Shown: positions 1-10,003 of the stretch, piece by piece
How positions within the stretch are numbered: the stretch's first letter is position 1
How the letters are laid out: every line of letters begins with the position of its first letter
Source: Polynucleobacter asymbioticus QLW-P1DMWA-1
GTDB lineage: Bacteria; Pseudomonadota; Gammaproteobacteria; Burkholderiales; Burkholderiaceae
DNA: 64,000 bases
Reading direction: 5' to 3'
NCBI RefSeq assembly: GCF_000016345.1
Contig: NC_009379.1
Span: 248,001 to 312,000 of the forward strand
The notes under the pieces: generated by a model
Database searches by the model: none
What the model was told of the DNA's origin: nothing
What the model saw: only the letters and a program-made list of their open reading frames with translations
Made by a program: the position numbers and the translations under genes

Positions 1-116
1 TATACCAATCGAATTGGGAGTCCAACTTAAGCTTCGGGGAAAAGCAAAAATCATTGCCATCCCGTATCTTAAAAAATATTAAACGCACTCTTCGTCAACT
101 TCAAAGTTATTTGTAA
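1..116 (+). CDS. C-terminal end of a GT25-like glycosyltransferase (partial)
   Basis: An open frame runs in from the window edge and ends at TAA 114-116, directly abutting the ATG of the next gene. The visible 37 residues are basic and end in an IKRTLRQL-like tail. This resembles the LKRSILRTLDRQ tail of the following GT25 protein, so the two are probably tandem paralogues in one transcript. Only the tail is visible, so the family call is an inference from this resemblance and from position. Confidence 0.5.
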   Translation, partial: YQSNWESNLSFGEKQKSLPSRILKNIKRTLRQLQSYL

Positions 117-836
117 ATGTCTGATATTCAAGCTTTAGTTATCTCATTAGCAGGATCTGATTCTCGCCAAGAGAAGGTCAGGGCTGAGCTTGGGAAAACT
201 CACCTAGAATGGCGATTTTTAGATGCGGTGAGGGGGTCGGCCCTTGTGGAAGTTCCTGCGGAATACAAGCCCGAGAAAGTAAAAGCCTTATTGGGGTTTG
301 AATTGACTCCAAACGAACTAGGATGTTTTTTATCGCATAAAAAAGCTTGGCAAGAATGCGTAGATAAAAATATTCCAACCATTATTTTTGAAGATGACTT
401 TTATTTCTTGCCACACTTTGAAGAAGCTATACATTTTTTATCTACGCAATGCAATGATTGGGATGCGATAAGACTTCAAGGTTTAAGTGATGTCCCTCAG
501 GAGTGCATTTTAGAAAATGGTCAAATGAGTTTGGTTAGGAATGTGGGGGATGCGGTGGGGGCGACGGCCTACCTTCTGAAGCCCACCGCTGCAAAAAAAC
601 TGATCGCTGCTTCGAATGATATTTATGAGCCTCTCGATCATTTTCTTGAGCATTATCAGAAGCACCATGTAGAATTTTTAGCTATCAGCCCATACCCAGT
701 TGATATCACTCGAGTGCAAAGCACGATTGCTGATAGGCCAGAGAGGTTGCCCATCAAGGGGTGGGCAAAGTTAAAGAGATCTATTTTGCGAACACTAGAT
801 CGTCAGTTTTCTGAGAATCCCTGGTTCCCTAAGTAA
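117..836 (+). CDS. glycosyltransferase family 25 (LPS glycosyltransferase)
   Basis: 239 aa, about the usual size for bacterial GT25 LPS glycosyltransferases of the LgtB/LpsA type, which add hexoses to the LPS core from nucleotide sugars at the inner membrane. Visible family signatures are the N-terminal VISLAGSDSRQEKV strand-loop, LTPNELGCFLSHKKAW around residues 62-77, the acidic EDD metal-binding triad near residue 92, and GATAYLLKPTAAKKL around 148-162. The start abuts the stop of the preceding gene, suggesting translational coupling. Acceptor and sugar cannot be read from sequence. Family assignment is firm; the exact linkage is unknown. Confidence 0.88.
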   Translation: MSDIQALVISLAGSDSRQEKVRAELGKTHLEWRFLDAVRGSALVEVPAEYKPEKVKALLGFELTPNELGCFLSHKKAWQECVDKNIPTIIFEDDFYFLPHFEEAIHFLSTQCNDWDAIRLQGLSDVPQECILENGQMSLVRNVGDAVGATAYLLKPTAAKKLIAASNDIYEPLDHFLEHYQKHHVEFLAISPYPVDITRVQSTIADRPERLPIKGWAKLKRSILRTLDRQFSENPWFPK

Positions 837-847
837 GCTTTAGTGGT

Positions 848-1906
848 TTATAGGTAAAGCTTTTTTTGAAGATTGCGAATCTTTCGTTCGAAACGATGTT
901 TTTGAATGATTAGGCGGTCAAACGAAGAAATAGAAATATCCTCTCTTTTCCCTCCTTGAATAAATACCTCATCAAATTTGCGCATAATTTCTTTTGCGCA
1001 AAAATTTTGTGAGTAGGCATCCCAATTTTTCTCTCTTTGAACATCACGACTGTAGTGTTCAAAAATAGACGCCAAATCTTTTCTCCCTTTATAAAGAATC
1101 GCTTTATCACCCAGGATTTCAATGTGGCTGCGTTGGGGTGAAAGGGCGTACGTAATGACGGGTTTACCTTTAATGGAGAACTCACCACAGGCTAGGCCGA
1201 AGCTTTCGCCAATACCCCGTGCATGAAGCATTCCATCACAGGTGTTAATAAAATTCACCTTGTAAATCAAGTCAGAGTTACCCGGTAAAAATAACAACCT
1301 TTCATGTTGGGCAAATGGTGCCATATTCATAAATAAGAAATACAGGTCTTTTCTCTTCTGAACGGCTGCAAGCACCTCTTTTTTGACAAAATCCAAATTA
1401 AAGCTATCTGAGCCCCCATACCAGCCGAGAACGGTAGCTGTTTCTGGGATGTTGAGTTCTTTACGAAGATTGCCATCATGGTTAGGCAATTCAATCATAT
1501 GGGGTACAAAAGGAATTTTATTATTTGAATATTCTTTTGAAAGCCACTGCGAAACAAACGCATATTTATCACCATGGAATTCCTCGGGCTTGGTAGGAAA
1601 TACTGCATGGATAACGGATGGAGAGCTTTCGCATATGGCGTCATCACGCTCTCCAGACTTAATAAAATAAGTTAAATCAATTTTTTCTTGCTCAATTAAG
1701 TGATTCAGCTCTGTTTGACCGTCATAAGGCCGCAGAGAAAATTGCTTAGAGAATTTTTCATAAACTGATTGCTCGACAGAACTATTTTTTCTATAAAAAA
1801 CAACCGATTGATTTCCTAATATATCTTGATTGTTTCGAGCATAGTCATAGAGGGCTATTTCAGTTCCCCTTAGAGATAAACCATTTGTGTGAAAGCCTAT
1901 CTTCAT
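848..1906 (-). CDS. glycosyltransferase, GT4/GT1-like (GT-B fold)
   Basis: 352 aa. The N-terminus (MKIGFHTNGLSLRGTE) is typical of GT-B enzymes. The C-terminal half has the donor-site region: HARGIGESFGLACGEFSIKG at about residues 228-247 matches the E-x7-E pattern of GT4-type enzymes, and KPVITY follows. It lies 3 nt downstream of the GT10 fucosyltransferase stop on the same strand, so the two form an operon. It probably transfers a sugar to the same LPS or glycan. Donor and acceptor are unknown. Confidence 0.75.
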   Translation of the reverse strand: MKIGFHTNGLSLRGTEIALYDYARNNQDILGNQSVVFYRKNSSVEQSVYEKFSKQFSLRPYDGQTELNHLIEQEKIDLTYFIKSGERDDAICESSPSVIHAVFPTKPEEFHGDKYAFVSQWLSKEYSNNKIPFVPHMIELPNHDGNLRKELNIPETATVLGWYGGSDSFNLDFVKKEVLAAVQKRKDLYFLFMNMAPFAQHERLLFLPGNSDLIYKVNFINTCDGMLHARGIGESFGLACGEFSIKGKPVITYALSPQRSHIEILGDKAILYKGRKDLASIFEHYSRDVQREKNWDAYSQNFCAKEIMRKFDEVFIQGGKREDISISSFDRLIIQKHRFERKIRNLQKKLYL

Positions 1907-1909
1907 GAT

Positions 1910-2854
1910 TTAAGAGCAGGCGTCTTCGAGAATGTTCTTTACGAAATTCTTAAAAGGTTCAATGCTGGGGGCTTTAAGCAATAAGGCTTGGGAGCTATAG
2001 CCCTCGAGTAGTTTTGGTGTATTAATAATTTCAGCTAAAGGTGTGTAATTGCACCATGACATCGGAGCCAGATTGATAAAAGCATTGGGGTTAAAGTCCA
2101 CTTTAACATTTTCATCAGTCCAGGAAATTGGAAGGCAATCCGCAAAGAAGGCTTCTGGAATTTTTTCGGTGTAATAGCCGGGATACATGCCATTTTCTGG
2201 ACAAAGATTAAAGCCAAACTCTTGCAAGAGCTCTTGTTTTAAAAAACCGCTCAGATGATGATTTTTAATATTCCGATTGAAATGAGCGCCAAATCCAGTT
2301 ACGGGCATTACTTTCTGCACGGCTTCAAAAAGCGTTTTTCGAGGCTCGCGAATGTGTGAACTTAAAAAAGCGGCGGCTTTAGGTTTTTCAAGAAAGCGCT
2401 CCCCAAGTGGCTGCATGAGGCGCTCAATTTTCATGAGGTGACCATAACGAGGGTTTGCATTGCCGACCACTCCCTCATGGGACCAATCGATCATTTCCAT
2501 CCAGTATGGAAGTCGGAAATGATTGCTTGAGGTGATATTGAGCTCAAAGGTGATGCTGTAATCACTTGCCACCGTGTCATGACGAAGATTTTCTGCGCTA
2601 TGGAAAACCCTAAGGGGCTCATGATTTCTTGCTGGAACTAGATTGATCATGGATTGCATGGTAGGACGCAAGGGTTTTGGGCACCAACTCAGCTTCTTAC
2701 GACCCCCGTTCAAAAAGGGACCCAATATGAGTAAATCAGCCTCTGTAGGCTTCACCCAGTGAAGTTGATAGCCCAGACTTTGAGCGATAATCGGAAACAA
2801 GCCACGCGAATAGTCGCTAGGGCATCCAGTTGTCGAAATTCGTACACTTCTCAT
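1910..2854 (-). CDS. alpha-1,3/1,4-fucosyltransferase-like protein (GT10)
   Basis: 314 aa. The diagnostic GT10 block is at residues 215-236: FNLCPENG, then PGYYTEKIPEAF, with the family Glu and Lys residues (E220, K231). Next come the ADCLPISW strand and the FNPNAFINL segment. GT10 enzymes transfer L-fucose from GDP-fucose to GlcNAc or glucose in glycan antennae; Helicobacter pylori Lewis-antigen FucT is the known bacterial example. The donor could be made by manC-gmd-fcl near 42.6-46.3 kb. Its start is 22 bp from the divergent GT2-like gene, so at least one promoter must lie in coding sequence. Family call firm; linkage not readable. Confidence 0.85.
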   Translation of the reverse strand: MRSVRISTTGCPSDYSRGLFPIIAQSLGYQLHWVKPTEADLLILGPFLNGGRKKLSWCPKPLRPTMQSMINLVPARNHEPLRVFHSAENLRHDTVASDYSITFELNITSSNHFRLPYWMEMIDWSHEGVVGNANPRYGHLMKIERLMQPLGERFLEKPKAAAFLSSHIREPRKTLFEAVQKVMPVTGFGAHFNRNIKNHHLSGFLKQELLQEFGFNLCPENGMYPGYYTEKIPEAFFADCLPISWTDENVKVDFNPNAFINLAPMSWCNYTPLAEIINTPKLLEGYSSQALLLKAPSIEPFKNFVKNILEDACS

Positions 2855-2876
2855 TCCTTAATACTAATTTATTTTT

Positions 2877-3644
2877 ATGGCTGAGCATTTAGATCCCTAT
2901 TCGGTAGTTATCACCACCTTTGATAAGCGCTTTGATGCTTTTTTTGTACCCTTATTGGCTCAAATCAAATCGCAGCGGCCTAATATTGAGGTCATTGTTA
3001 CTATCAATGGGCCAGCCAAAAGTTCTTTTGATGAGGGCTATCGTGCTCACATCTTGTCTTATCTTGCGCAGTTCCCGCAAGTTTTTCCAACAATGTTTCC
3101 TAGCTTTCAATCATTAGCCAAGATGTGGAATCGTGGAGCCTTGAATACCAGTCATAATCGCGCCCTCGTTTTGAATGACGACTTGGAACTGAAGACTGAG
3201 AATGGCGTCAGTTTCTTTGATGGCCTGGAAACTGCATTAGCAAGTCAAGCGGGTACTTTTAAAATTAATGGTAGCTTTTCTCATTTCATTTTGGATAAGC
3301 GAGAATTAATTGACGTCGGATTTTTTGATGAGCGCCTTTTAGGCTTAGGTGAAGAAGATGGTGATTTCTTCTGGCGTTTTTATAAAAAATACAAAAAAGA
3401 AATTCCAAGTGTGGACATAGGTTTAATTGATAATGTTCAGTCTGATTTAGCGGATGATGGCTATACCAAGGGTATTAGGACAGCCTCTAAATTCAACCGC
3501 GATTTTTTACAGACTCAGAAATATAAGAATACTCTCTTGGGTGGTTATCGCGGTATGTTTGATAAGAAGGTAAATCAAATTTTAGAGGATGAAAAACAAT
3601 ATCCTTATGAATCTTTTTATTTAGAAAATAAGAACAAGCTTTAA
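2877..3644 (+). CDS. GT2-like glycosyltransferase (GT-A fold)
   Basis: 255 aa. It begins with a GT-A-like strand (YSVVITTFDKR), then IEVIVTINGP, and has an ALVLNDDLEL motif at about residues 97-106 in which NDD could be the DXD-type metal site. A later GEEDGDFFWRF segment near residue 157 resembles the ED motif of GT2 enzymes. No membrane segment is visible. It lies 43 nt before rfbB on the same strand, so it may be read with the rhamnose operon and may be a rhamnosyltransferase or another LPS enzyme. That functional link is inference. Confidence 0.62.
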   Translation: MAEHLDPYSVVITTFDKRFDAFFVPLLAQIKSQRPNIEVIVTINGPAKSSFDEGYRAHILSYLAQFPQVFPTMFPSFQSLAKMWNRGALNTSHNRALVLNDDLELKTENGVSFFDGLETALASQAGTFKINGSFSHFILDKRELIDVGFFDERLLGLGEEDGDFFWRFYKKYKKEIPSVDIGLIDNVQSDLADDGYTKGIRTASKFNRDFLQTQKYKNTLLGGYRGMFDKKVNQILEDEKQYPYESFYLENKNKL

Positions 3645-3687
3645 CAATAGCCGATAAAAAATTAATAGAGCGAATTAAGGTAAAAAA

Positions 3688-4746
3688 ATGATTTTAGTAA
3701 CCGGTGGTGCTGGCTTTATTGGAGGGAATTTTGTATTGGATTGGTTGGCTAACTCCAATGCTGAAGGAATAGTCAATTTAGATAAATTAACTTATGCCGG
3801 CAACCTGGCTACCCTCGATTCACTCAAAGATGATGCTCGCCATGTATTTATTCATGGTGATATTGGTGATAAAGAGCTTGTAACAAAACTACTAACTCAA
3901 TATAAACCCCGAGCCATCGTAAACTTTGCGGCTGAAAGCCACGTGGATCGCTCTATTCATGGGCCGGCAGAATTTGTGCAAACCAATATTGTGGGTACTT
4001 TTAATCTGCTCGAGTGCGCTCGCGAATATTGGAACTCATTAGATGGTGCTGAAAAAGAGCAATTTCGTTTTCATCATGTTTCAACCGATGAGGTTTATGG
4101 CTCACTCTCAGCAGCAGATCCTGCGTTTACTGAGACCAATTCCTATGAGCCTAATAGCCCATACTCTGCCTCAAAGGCTGCTTCTGATCATCTAGTGCGC
4201 GCCTGGTTTCATACCTATAGCTTCCCTGTGGTGACCACCAATTGCTCGAATAACTACGGACCTTATCATTTCCCCGAAAAATTAATCCCATTGGTCATTT
4301 TGAATGCACTCAATGGCAAGCCTTTACCTATTTACGGTGATGGCCAGCAAGTGCGAGATTGGCTGTATGTTGGTGATCACTGCTCTGCAATTCGTGAAGT
4401 TTTAGCTAAGGGCAAGTTGGGAGAGACCTATAACATTGGCGGCTGGAATGAAAAAGCCAATATTGATGTGGTGAAAATAATTTGCCAAATATTAGACCAG
4501 CTAAAACCAAGGGCTGATGGTAAATCTTATGCTGAGCAAATTACCTTTGTAAAAGATCGGCCAGGGCACGATCGTCGCTATGCGATTGATGCTAGTAAAG
4601 TCGAGCGTGATTTAGGCTGGCGTCCAGCAGAGACCTTTGACACTGGTATCCGTAAAACGGTGCAGTGGTATCTCGAAAATCCAGCATGGATCGAAGGCGT
4701 AGTGAGTGGTTCATACCGTGACTGGTTGCAAAAGCAGTACAACTAA
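3688..4746 (+). CDS. rfbB: dTDP-glucose 4,6-dehydratase
   Basis: 352 aa, normal length. It converts dTDP-glucose to dTDP-4-keto-6-deoxyglucose, the second step of dTDP-L-rhamnose synthesis in the cytoplasm. The NAD-binding GGAGFIG is at residues 6-12, the catalytic TDE triplet at 133-135 and the YxxxK pair (Y159, K163) within YSASK. The C-terminal half has the expected [13 protein letters not shown] and [12 protein letters not shown] blocks. First gene of rfbBDAC; rfbD follows after 1 nt. Confidence 0.97.
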   Translation: MILVTGGAGFIGGNFVLDWLANSNAEGIVNLDKLTYAGNLATLDSLKDDARHVFIHGDIGDKELVTKLLTQYKPRAIVNFAAESHVDRSIHGPAEFVQTNIVGTFNLLECAREYWNSLDGAEKEQFRFHHVSTDEVYGSLSAADPAFTETNSYEPNSPYSASKAASDHLVRAWFHTYSFPVVTTNCSNNYGPYHFPEKLIPLVILNALNGKPLPIYGDGQQVRDWLYVGDHCSAIREVLAKGKLGETYNIGGWNEKANIDVVKIICQILDQLKPRADGKSYAEQITFVKDRPGHDRRYAIDASKVERDLGWRPAETFDTGIRKTVQWYLENPAWIEGVVSGSYRDWLQKQYN

Positions 4747-4747
4747 T

Positions 4748-5707
4748 ATGAAAGTGCTAGTTTTTGGAAAAGATGGGCAGCTTGGCAAAGCCTTTCAGCA
4801 GGTATTTTCCGCTCTAACACCCCCTCATCCAATCCATGTAGAGTTCTTGGGTCGAGCTGAGTGTGATTTATGCAACCCAGAAGCTATTGCCACGACGCTA
4901 GATAAATTCAAACCAAATATCATCATCAACTCCTCTGCATATACGGCGGTGGATAAGGCGGAGACTGAAGTAGATTTAGCTTACGCTATTAATGCTAGAG
5001 CTCCAGAATTGATGGCTGCTTATGCCGCAGAGCATGGCGCAACATTCTTGCATTACTCAACTGACTATGTATTTGATGGCGAAAAATACGGATTTTATTT
5101 AGAGGATGATGTACGCAGTCCTTTGGGCGTCTACGGGAAAAGCAAGGCTGCTGGCGAAGAGGGTATTGCAAGAATTTTTGCCAATAGTAAGCTTGGCCAA
5201 TACGCAATATTGAGAACAAGCTGGGTATATGGTGACGGTGGGAATTTCATTCGAACCATTTTGAGATTAGCTAAAGAACGAGAAGAGCTGAAAGTCATCG
5301 CAGATCAGTATGGTGTGCCTACTAGTGCCCAGTGGTTGGCTCAAGTGAGTTTAGGCCTCACTCTAAATCAGGATGGCAGTATTAAACACTTTCCTTCGGG
5401 GATTTATCACGCGGTTCCTGCTGGCGAAACCACTTGGCATGGTCTGGCGACCTTGGCTGTAAGTGCGGCTATAAAGGCGGGGGTTGCTCTGAAAGTACAG
5501 CCGGGTTTGATTAAACCAATTCCAGCGACTGAATATCCACTTCCAGCCCCTAGGCCTGCCAATTCAAGAATGTCTACCGATAAATTGCAATCAGCCCTAG
5601 GTGGTTCTAGATCTTATAATGAAGCTCAGCAAAGCCCAGAATTTCCGCAGTGGGAACAGATGGTGCAAGAGTATGTAAGTAGGCTTGCCTCTAGAGGCGA
5701 AATTTAA
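4748..5707 (+). CDS. rfbD: dTDP-4-dehydrorhamnose reductase
   Basis: 319 aa from the ATG one base after the rfbB stop. An upstream in-frame start at 4706 would overlap rfbB by 41 nt and add residues before the Rossmann strand, so it is rejected. It reduces dTDP-4-keto-L-rhamnose to dTDP-L-rhamnose with NAD(P)H. Visible are MKVLVFGKDGQLG (GxxGQLG at 7-13), STDYVFDG at 104-111 and the YGKSK active site (Y129, K133). Second gene of the operon. Confidence 0.96.
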   Translation: MKVLVFGKDGQLGKAFQQVFSALTPPHPIHVEFLGRAECDLCNPEAIATTLDKFKPNIIINSSAYTAVDKAETEVDLAYAINARAPELMAAYAAEHGATFLHYSTDYVFDGEKYGFYLEDDVRSPLGVYGKSKAAGEEGIARIFANSKLGQYAILRTSWVYGDGGNFIRTILRLAKEREELKVIADQYGVPTSAQWLAQVSLGLTLNQDGSIKHFPSGIYHAVPAGETTWHGLATLAVSAAIKAGVALKVQPGLIKPIPATEYPLPAPRPANSRMSTDKLQSALGGSRSYNEAQQSPEFPQWEQMVQEYVSRLASRGEI

Positions 5708-5733
5708 AGATTCTGAAATAAGTTAGGGCTATC

Positions 5734-6663
5734 ATGACTGTAAATCGTAAGGGCATTATTTTGGCCGGTGGATCTGGGACTAGACTCTATCCTGTGACAC
5801 AGGCTGTTTCTAAGCAATTGATGCCCGTCTATGACAAGCCAATGGTGTATTACCCACTTACTACCTTAATGCTTGCGGGTATTCGCGATATTTTGTTAAT
5901 TTCTACCCCGCATGACACGCCGCGATTCGCTGAGCTATTGGGAGATGGCTCTCAATGGGGTCTTAATATTGAGTATTGCGTACAGCCATCTCCAGACGGT
6001 TTGGCACAAGCCTTCACTTTAGGTAAACACTTTGTTGGCAATAATCCAAGTGCTCTCGTGCTTGGGGATAATATTTTTTATGGCCATGAGTTAGTTGATC
6101 AGCTTGATAGCGCTAACGATCGCGCTTCAGGCGCAACGGTATTTGCCTATCATGTAAACGATCCGGAACGTTATGGTGTCGTAGAGTTTGATCAACACTA
6201 CAAAGCACTCTCTATTGAAGAAAAGCCATTAAAGCCAAGAAGTAGTTACGCAGTGACCGGCCTTTATTTCTATGACAATCAAGTTTGCGATATTGCCGCC
6301 TCGATCAAGCCAAGCGCACGTGGTGAGCTTGAAATCACAGATGTAAATCGCGTCTATTTAGAAAAGAATGAATTGAGTGTCGAGATTATGGGTCGCGGCT
6401 TTGCTTGGCTGGATACGGGTACGCATGATTCATTATTGGATGCCGCTGGTTTTATTGCCACCCTACAAAAACGTCAGGGCCTCATGGTTGCTTGTCCGGA
6501 AGAGATTGCCTATCGTCAGGGTTGGATTAGCGCTGAAACCGTCCAAAAGGTTGCCGCCCAATTGAGTAAGAATAGTTACGGTCAATACCTTAGCAAAATA
6601 GTGAATGAATTAAATAATAGTGCTCAGCCTATTTCACTTTCTACAAAGAAGGCCAATAAATGA
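5734..6663 (+). CDS. rfbA: glucose-1-phosphate thymidylyltransferase
   Basis: 309 aa. It makes dTDP-glucose from dTTP and glucose-1-phosphate, the entry step of the rhamnose pathway. The nucleotide-binding signature GGSGTRLYP is at residues 12-20, followed by [20 protein letters not shown] near residue 112 carries the metal-binding Asp, and the VEFD and EEKP motifs follow. The stop overlaps the rfbC start by 4 nt, so translation is coupled. The C-terminal tail after about residue 290 is slightly longer than in E. coli RmlA and low in complexity. Confidence 0.96.
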   Translation: MTVNRKGIILAGGSGTRLYPVTQAVSKQLMPVYDKPMVYYPLTTLMLAGIRDILLISTPHDTPRFAELLGDGSQWGLNIEYCVQPSPDGLAQAFTLGKHFVGNNPSALVLGDNIFYGHELVDQLDSANDRASGATVFAYHVNDPERYGVVEFDQHYKALSIEEKPLKPRSSYAVTGLYFYDNQVCDIAASIKPSARGELEITDVNRVYLEKNELSVEIMGRGFAWLDTGTHDSLLDAAGFIATLQKRQGLMVACPEEIAYRQGWISAETVQKVAAQLSKNSYGQYLSKIVNELNNSAQPISLSTKKANK

Positions 6664-7214
6664 AGTTGAAAGTTACACCGACTGCTATTCATGATGTTTT
6701 AGTGATTGAGCCGACAGTCTTTGGTGATGAGCGTGGCTGGTTTACGGAGTCTTTCAATGCCGTTGACTTTGCAGATGCTACTGGATTAACCGTCAATTTT
6801 GTTCAAGATAACCACTCATTTTCTCGTCAATGGACTTTGCGCGGTTTGCACTATCAGCTCGAGAAAACTCAGGGCAAATTGGTTCGAGTGGTAGCAGGTA
6901 GTGTTTTTGATGTGGCAGTAGATATTCGTAAAGAATCACCAACATATGGCAAATGGGTTGGAATTGAACTCAGCGCTCAAAATCATAAGCAGTTATGGGT
7001 TCCACCTGGATTGGCTCATGGATTTTTAGTTCTCTCAGAAACAGCAGAGTTTCTTTATAAGACAACGGATTACTATCACCCTCAAAGCGAAGCTTGCCTT
7101 GTCTGGAATGATCCAACGGTGGCTATTGCATGGCCTCTACCTGAAGGTGTGAACCCCAATATGAATGCTAAAGACATGTCTGGTCTTGCATGGGATGCGG
7201 CACCAAAGTTTTAA
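6660..7214 (+). CDS. rfbC: dTDP-4-dehydrorhamnose 3,5-epimerase
   Basis: 184 aa, normal size. It epimerises C3 and C5 of dTDP-4-keto-6-deoxyglucose, the third step to dTDP-L-rhamnose. The cupin core shows [14 protein letters not shown] (catalytic His H64) and [13 protein letters not shown]. It is the last of the four rhamnose genes and overlaps rfbA by 4 nt. With it the pathway from glucose-1-phosphate to dTDP-L-rhamnose is complete within 3.6 kb. Confidence 0.96.
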   Translation: MKLKVTPTAIHDVLVIEPTVFGDERGWFTESFNAVDFADATGLTVNFVQDNHSFSRQWTLRGLHYQLEKTQGKLVRVVAGSVFDVAVDIRKESPTYGKWVGIELSAQNHKQLWVPPGLAHGFLVLSETAEFLYKTTDYYHPQSEACLVWNDPTVAIAWPLPEGVNPNMNAKDMSGLAWDAAPKF

Positions 7215-8244
7215 TTTGAAGAGCTTGCCCCCCAAAATCCTGCTAGTAAAGCTTTCCTCCTTGGGGGATGTGCTTCACAATTTACCGATTGTGTGGGACA
7301 TACGAGCTCGTTTGCCAGATGCGCAAATTGACTGGGTGGTTGAAGAGGCTTACGTTCATTTGTTGCAACCTCTTCTGAGTCGAGGAAATTTCAAAGGGAT
7401 TGACCGAATCATTCCTTTTAGCTTACGTCGATGGAAAAAATCATTATTCAGTTTGACCTCTTGGAGGCAATTCTTTTCCTTTAAAAAAGAGCTCCAAAAG
7501 GTTACGTACGATGTTGTTATCGAAACCCAAGGCTTATTAAAGTCCGCTTTTGTTTGCGCGCTAGCCAAAAAGACATCCGACGCAGTAGTTGCTGGCCTGG
7601 CGAATGCTACTGAGTATTCGGGTTATGAACCACTAGCCAGGTTGTTTTACAACCAGTCTGTACAGGTGCCATTTCAGTGTCATGCAGTAGACCGCTCTCG
7701 TTATGTTCTCTGTTCCGCACTAAATTGGCCATTAATCAATCGTGATGAGCGAGCCCAGTTTTATCCGTCGAGCTACGTTGATGCAGTCTTACACCAATCA
7801 CCCTCGAACTTTAAATCGCCCTATATTCTTTTCTTTCATTCGACTGCGCGAGAGGCAAAACGCTGGTCTAACGAGAACTGGATTTACTTGGGGAATGAGT
7901 TGGCCGGCCAAGGTTATCAGGTCATTCTTCCATGGGGTAATGCTAGTGAGAAAGTGGTGAGTAATGAGCTGGCAAGCAAAATAAAAGGCGCCATGGTTCC
8001 CAAACCATTTTCCGTGCAAGAAGCCTTTTTGATTGTTGGGAATGCAGCTTTAGTGGTTGGGGTAGATACAGGCCTTACACATTTAGCGGCGGTAATGAAT
8101 AAGCCAACCATTGAAATTTATTGCGATTCACCACGTTGGAAAACTGAAGGGTATTGGTCAAACCACATTCGTAATGTGGGTGATATTCAGGATCCCCCAT
8201 CAGGTGCTGTGGTTTTAGCCGCTGCTACAGAGTTGCTGCAGTAA
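7195..8244 (+). CDS. waaC: lipopolysaccharide heptosyltransferase I-like (GT9)
   Basis: About 349 aa. GT9 heptosyltransferases transfer L-glycero-D-manno-heptose from ADP-heptose to Kdo of the LPS inner core. The N-terminal ILLVKLSSLGDVLHNLP is the WaaC hallmark. The donor-site region is VVGVDTGLTHLAA near residues 283-295, and the wider pattern (FFHSTAREAKRW; QVILPWGN) fits WaaC. The start is uncertain: ATG 7195 overlaps rfbC by 20 nt, TTG 7216 comes directly after the rfbC stop, and ATG 7165 would overlap by 50 nt. It appears co-transcribed with rfbBDAC. Confidence 0.88.
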   Translation: MRHQSFNLKSLPPKILLVKLSSLGDVLHNLPIVWDIRARLPDAQIDWVVEEAYVHLLQPLLSRGNFKGIDRIIPFSLRRWKKSLFSLTSWRQFFSFKKELQKVTYDVVIETQGLLKSAFVCALAKKTSDAVVAGLANATEYSGYEPLARLFYNQSVQVPFQCHAVDRSRYVLCSALNWPLINRDERAQFYPSSYVDAVLHQSPSNFKSPYILFFHSTAREAKRWSNENWIYLGNELAGQGYQVILPWGNASEKVVSNELASKIKGAMVPKPFSVQEAFLIVGNAALVVGVDTGLTHLAAVMNKPTIEIYCDSPRWKTEGYWSNHIRNVGDIQDPPSGAVVLAAATELLQ

Positions 8245-8266
8245 TCTTTACAACTATAGAAATGAT

Positions 8267-9895
8267 TTAGCGCATCAAAGAGTTGATGGCTAGCAAATCC
8301 TCATCGGTCAAAGTAGAGGCACTTGCTTTGAGGCGCAGCGCATTGAGAATGGTGTTGTAACGGGCTTGCTGAAGCTGAGAGCGGGTAGTGAACAAAGTAT
8401 CTACTGCAATTAATACATCAATATTAATCAAGGTCCCCACCTGAAATCCTAGTCTACTAGATTCAACAGCAGATTCAGATGATCTCTCAGCCGCCTCAAA
8501 TGCTTTAACGCTCGCTAGGCCACCATAAAATCCAGTAAATGCCGCCCTGGTATTTTGTGCTGCCGTGCGTCTTGCATTGTCATAGTTTGCTTTAGCGCTA
8601 TCGACTAATGCAGAGTTTTGACGGATAACTGAGGTGTTGTAGCCACCAGAAACCAATGGGATGCTCAGTTGTAAACCCAAGGTATTGTTGTACACATTGG
8701 TTTGGGAAGGGGTGTAGCTATTTGGCGTGCCATTAGAGGTGTTATAGCCCGAAGTACCTACTAAGTTTAACGAGGGGTAGTTGAGAGCCATAGAGGCGCG
8801 ATAAGTACTTTCGGCAAGACTCACCGATAGTTGGCTCGCCAATACCTTGAAATTAGCCGCTTCAGTTTGGTTAATCCAGTCTTCCAATGTTTGCCCTGGA
8901 GGTAGCTGTGGATTAACGCTTTCTACCAAAGGAGTAGTCTTGTTGTCTTTGCTTTTGCTGCGTGGATCCTTGAGAACACCATCAATCTTTGCTTGCTTAA
9001 CCAATGGCTTTAGCGGCCCAACTGGATGTCCAACCAGCTGCTCCAAAATCCCTTTCTTCACAACCAAATCAGCTTGTGCTGCAATCTCTTGCGACACAGT
9101 AAGGTCATAGCTGGCTTGAGCGGTATTCACATCCACAATCGTTGCGAGGCCGGCATCGAATTTTGCTTGAGCCACATCTAATTGCTGCTTAATCAGGTCT
9201 TTCTTGTTGCGATATAAAGTCACATTGTCTTGGCTCGTCAAAGCATCAAAATACGCTTGTGACACTCTTAAGATCAGATCTTGCTGAGCTTGAAAGAAAT
9301 TCATATCAGCAATCTTGGTATTCAGATCACCTTGTTTGAAAGCTTCTAATGCACCTACATTGAACACGGGTTGAGTAAGTGTGACGGTGTAACTCTTTTG
9401 GTCAAATACTCGGGAGTTACCTGGCCCAGTCGAGACAACAGTAGTACCTGCGCCATGTTGGTAGTAGCGCGTGGCTCCTGGCGTAGCTATAGCCTGAGGA
9501 AGTAAAAGAGACAGACCTTGCCAATACAACTCTTTACTAGCTTGATAATTAAAGCGAGCCGCAGTGAGAACTGGATCACTAAAGGCAGCATCTTGATACA
9601 AGGCAATTAAATCGGTTAACTGCCCTTGGCTGTTTTGTTTGCCATTACCCAGGTAAGAAGGCGCATCTTGGCTCGGAAGCGCTTGCTTGGGTAAGGGTGC
9701 AATCTGCGGGGGCTGATCTAGACCGGTTAATGAAGATGGGCTAACCAGGCTGGGCAAGGCTGATCTAGCTGCTCCAGTAGGGGTCTGGGCCAAAGCATTC
9801 GAATACCAAGAATTGAGGCCGAGCGCCTGACTCAGGAGCAAACCAAAGATGGTTAGTCTGGAGTGGCGAAAACGGGCTGGGGTCATCAAATTCAT
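8267..9895 (-). CDS. tolC: TolC-family outer-membrane channel protein
   Basis: 542 aa, slightly longer than E. coli TolC because of a Pro/Ser/Gln-rich stretch after the signal peptide. An N-terminal signal segment ends near ALAQ. Two repeated outer-membrane-factor domains follow: the first contains [21 protein letters not shown], kept in the second as [15 protein letters not shown]. The long helical parts are Ala/Gln-rich. The protein should form the trimeric exit duct of type I secretion or RND pumps, but no inner-membrane partner lies next to it. It is convergent with the heptosyltransferase gene. Confidence 0.9.
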   Translation of the reverse strand: MNLMTPARFRHSRLTIFGLLLSQALGLNSWYSNALAQTPTGAARSALPSLVSPSSLTGLDQPPQIAPLPKQALPSQDAPSYLGNGKQNSQGQLTDLIALYQDAAFSDPVLTAARFNYQASKELYWQGLSLLLPQAIATPGATRYYQHGAGTTVVSTGPGNSRVFDQKSYTVTLTQPVFNVGALEAFKQGDLNTKIADMNFFQAQQDLILRVSQAYFDALTSQDNVTLYRNKKDLIKQQLDVAQAKFDAGLATIVDVNTAQASYDLTVSQEIAAQADLVVKKGILEQLVGHPVGPLKPLVKQAKIDGVLKDPRSKSKDNKTTPLVESVNPQLPPGQTLEDWINQTEAANFKVLASQLSVSLAESTYRASMALNYPSLNLVGTSGYNTSNGTPNSYTPSQTNVYNNTLGLQLSIPLVSGGYNTSVIRQNSALVDSAKANYDNARRTAAQNTRAAFTGFYGGLASVKAFEAAERSSESAVESSRLGFQVGTLINIDVLIAVDTLFTTRSQLQQARYNTILNALRLKASASTLTDEDLLAINSLMR

Positions 9896-10003
9896 CTACT
9901 TTTAAGGTGCCTGAAGTTTAAGGCCAAATCCTATTTGATGGTTAATTTGGATCAATTTTGCCAAATCTTCTTCATATCTTCATATACCTATAAAATTTGC
10001 CCT

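Noticed and set aside
7165..7214. ATG 7165 as the heptosyltransferase start
   Set aside because: It would overlap rfbC by 50 nt and add residues that do not belong to the GT9 N-terminus.
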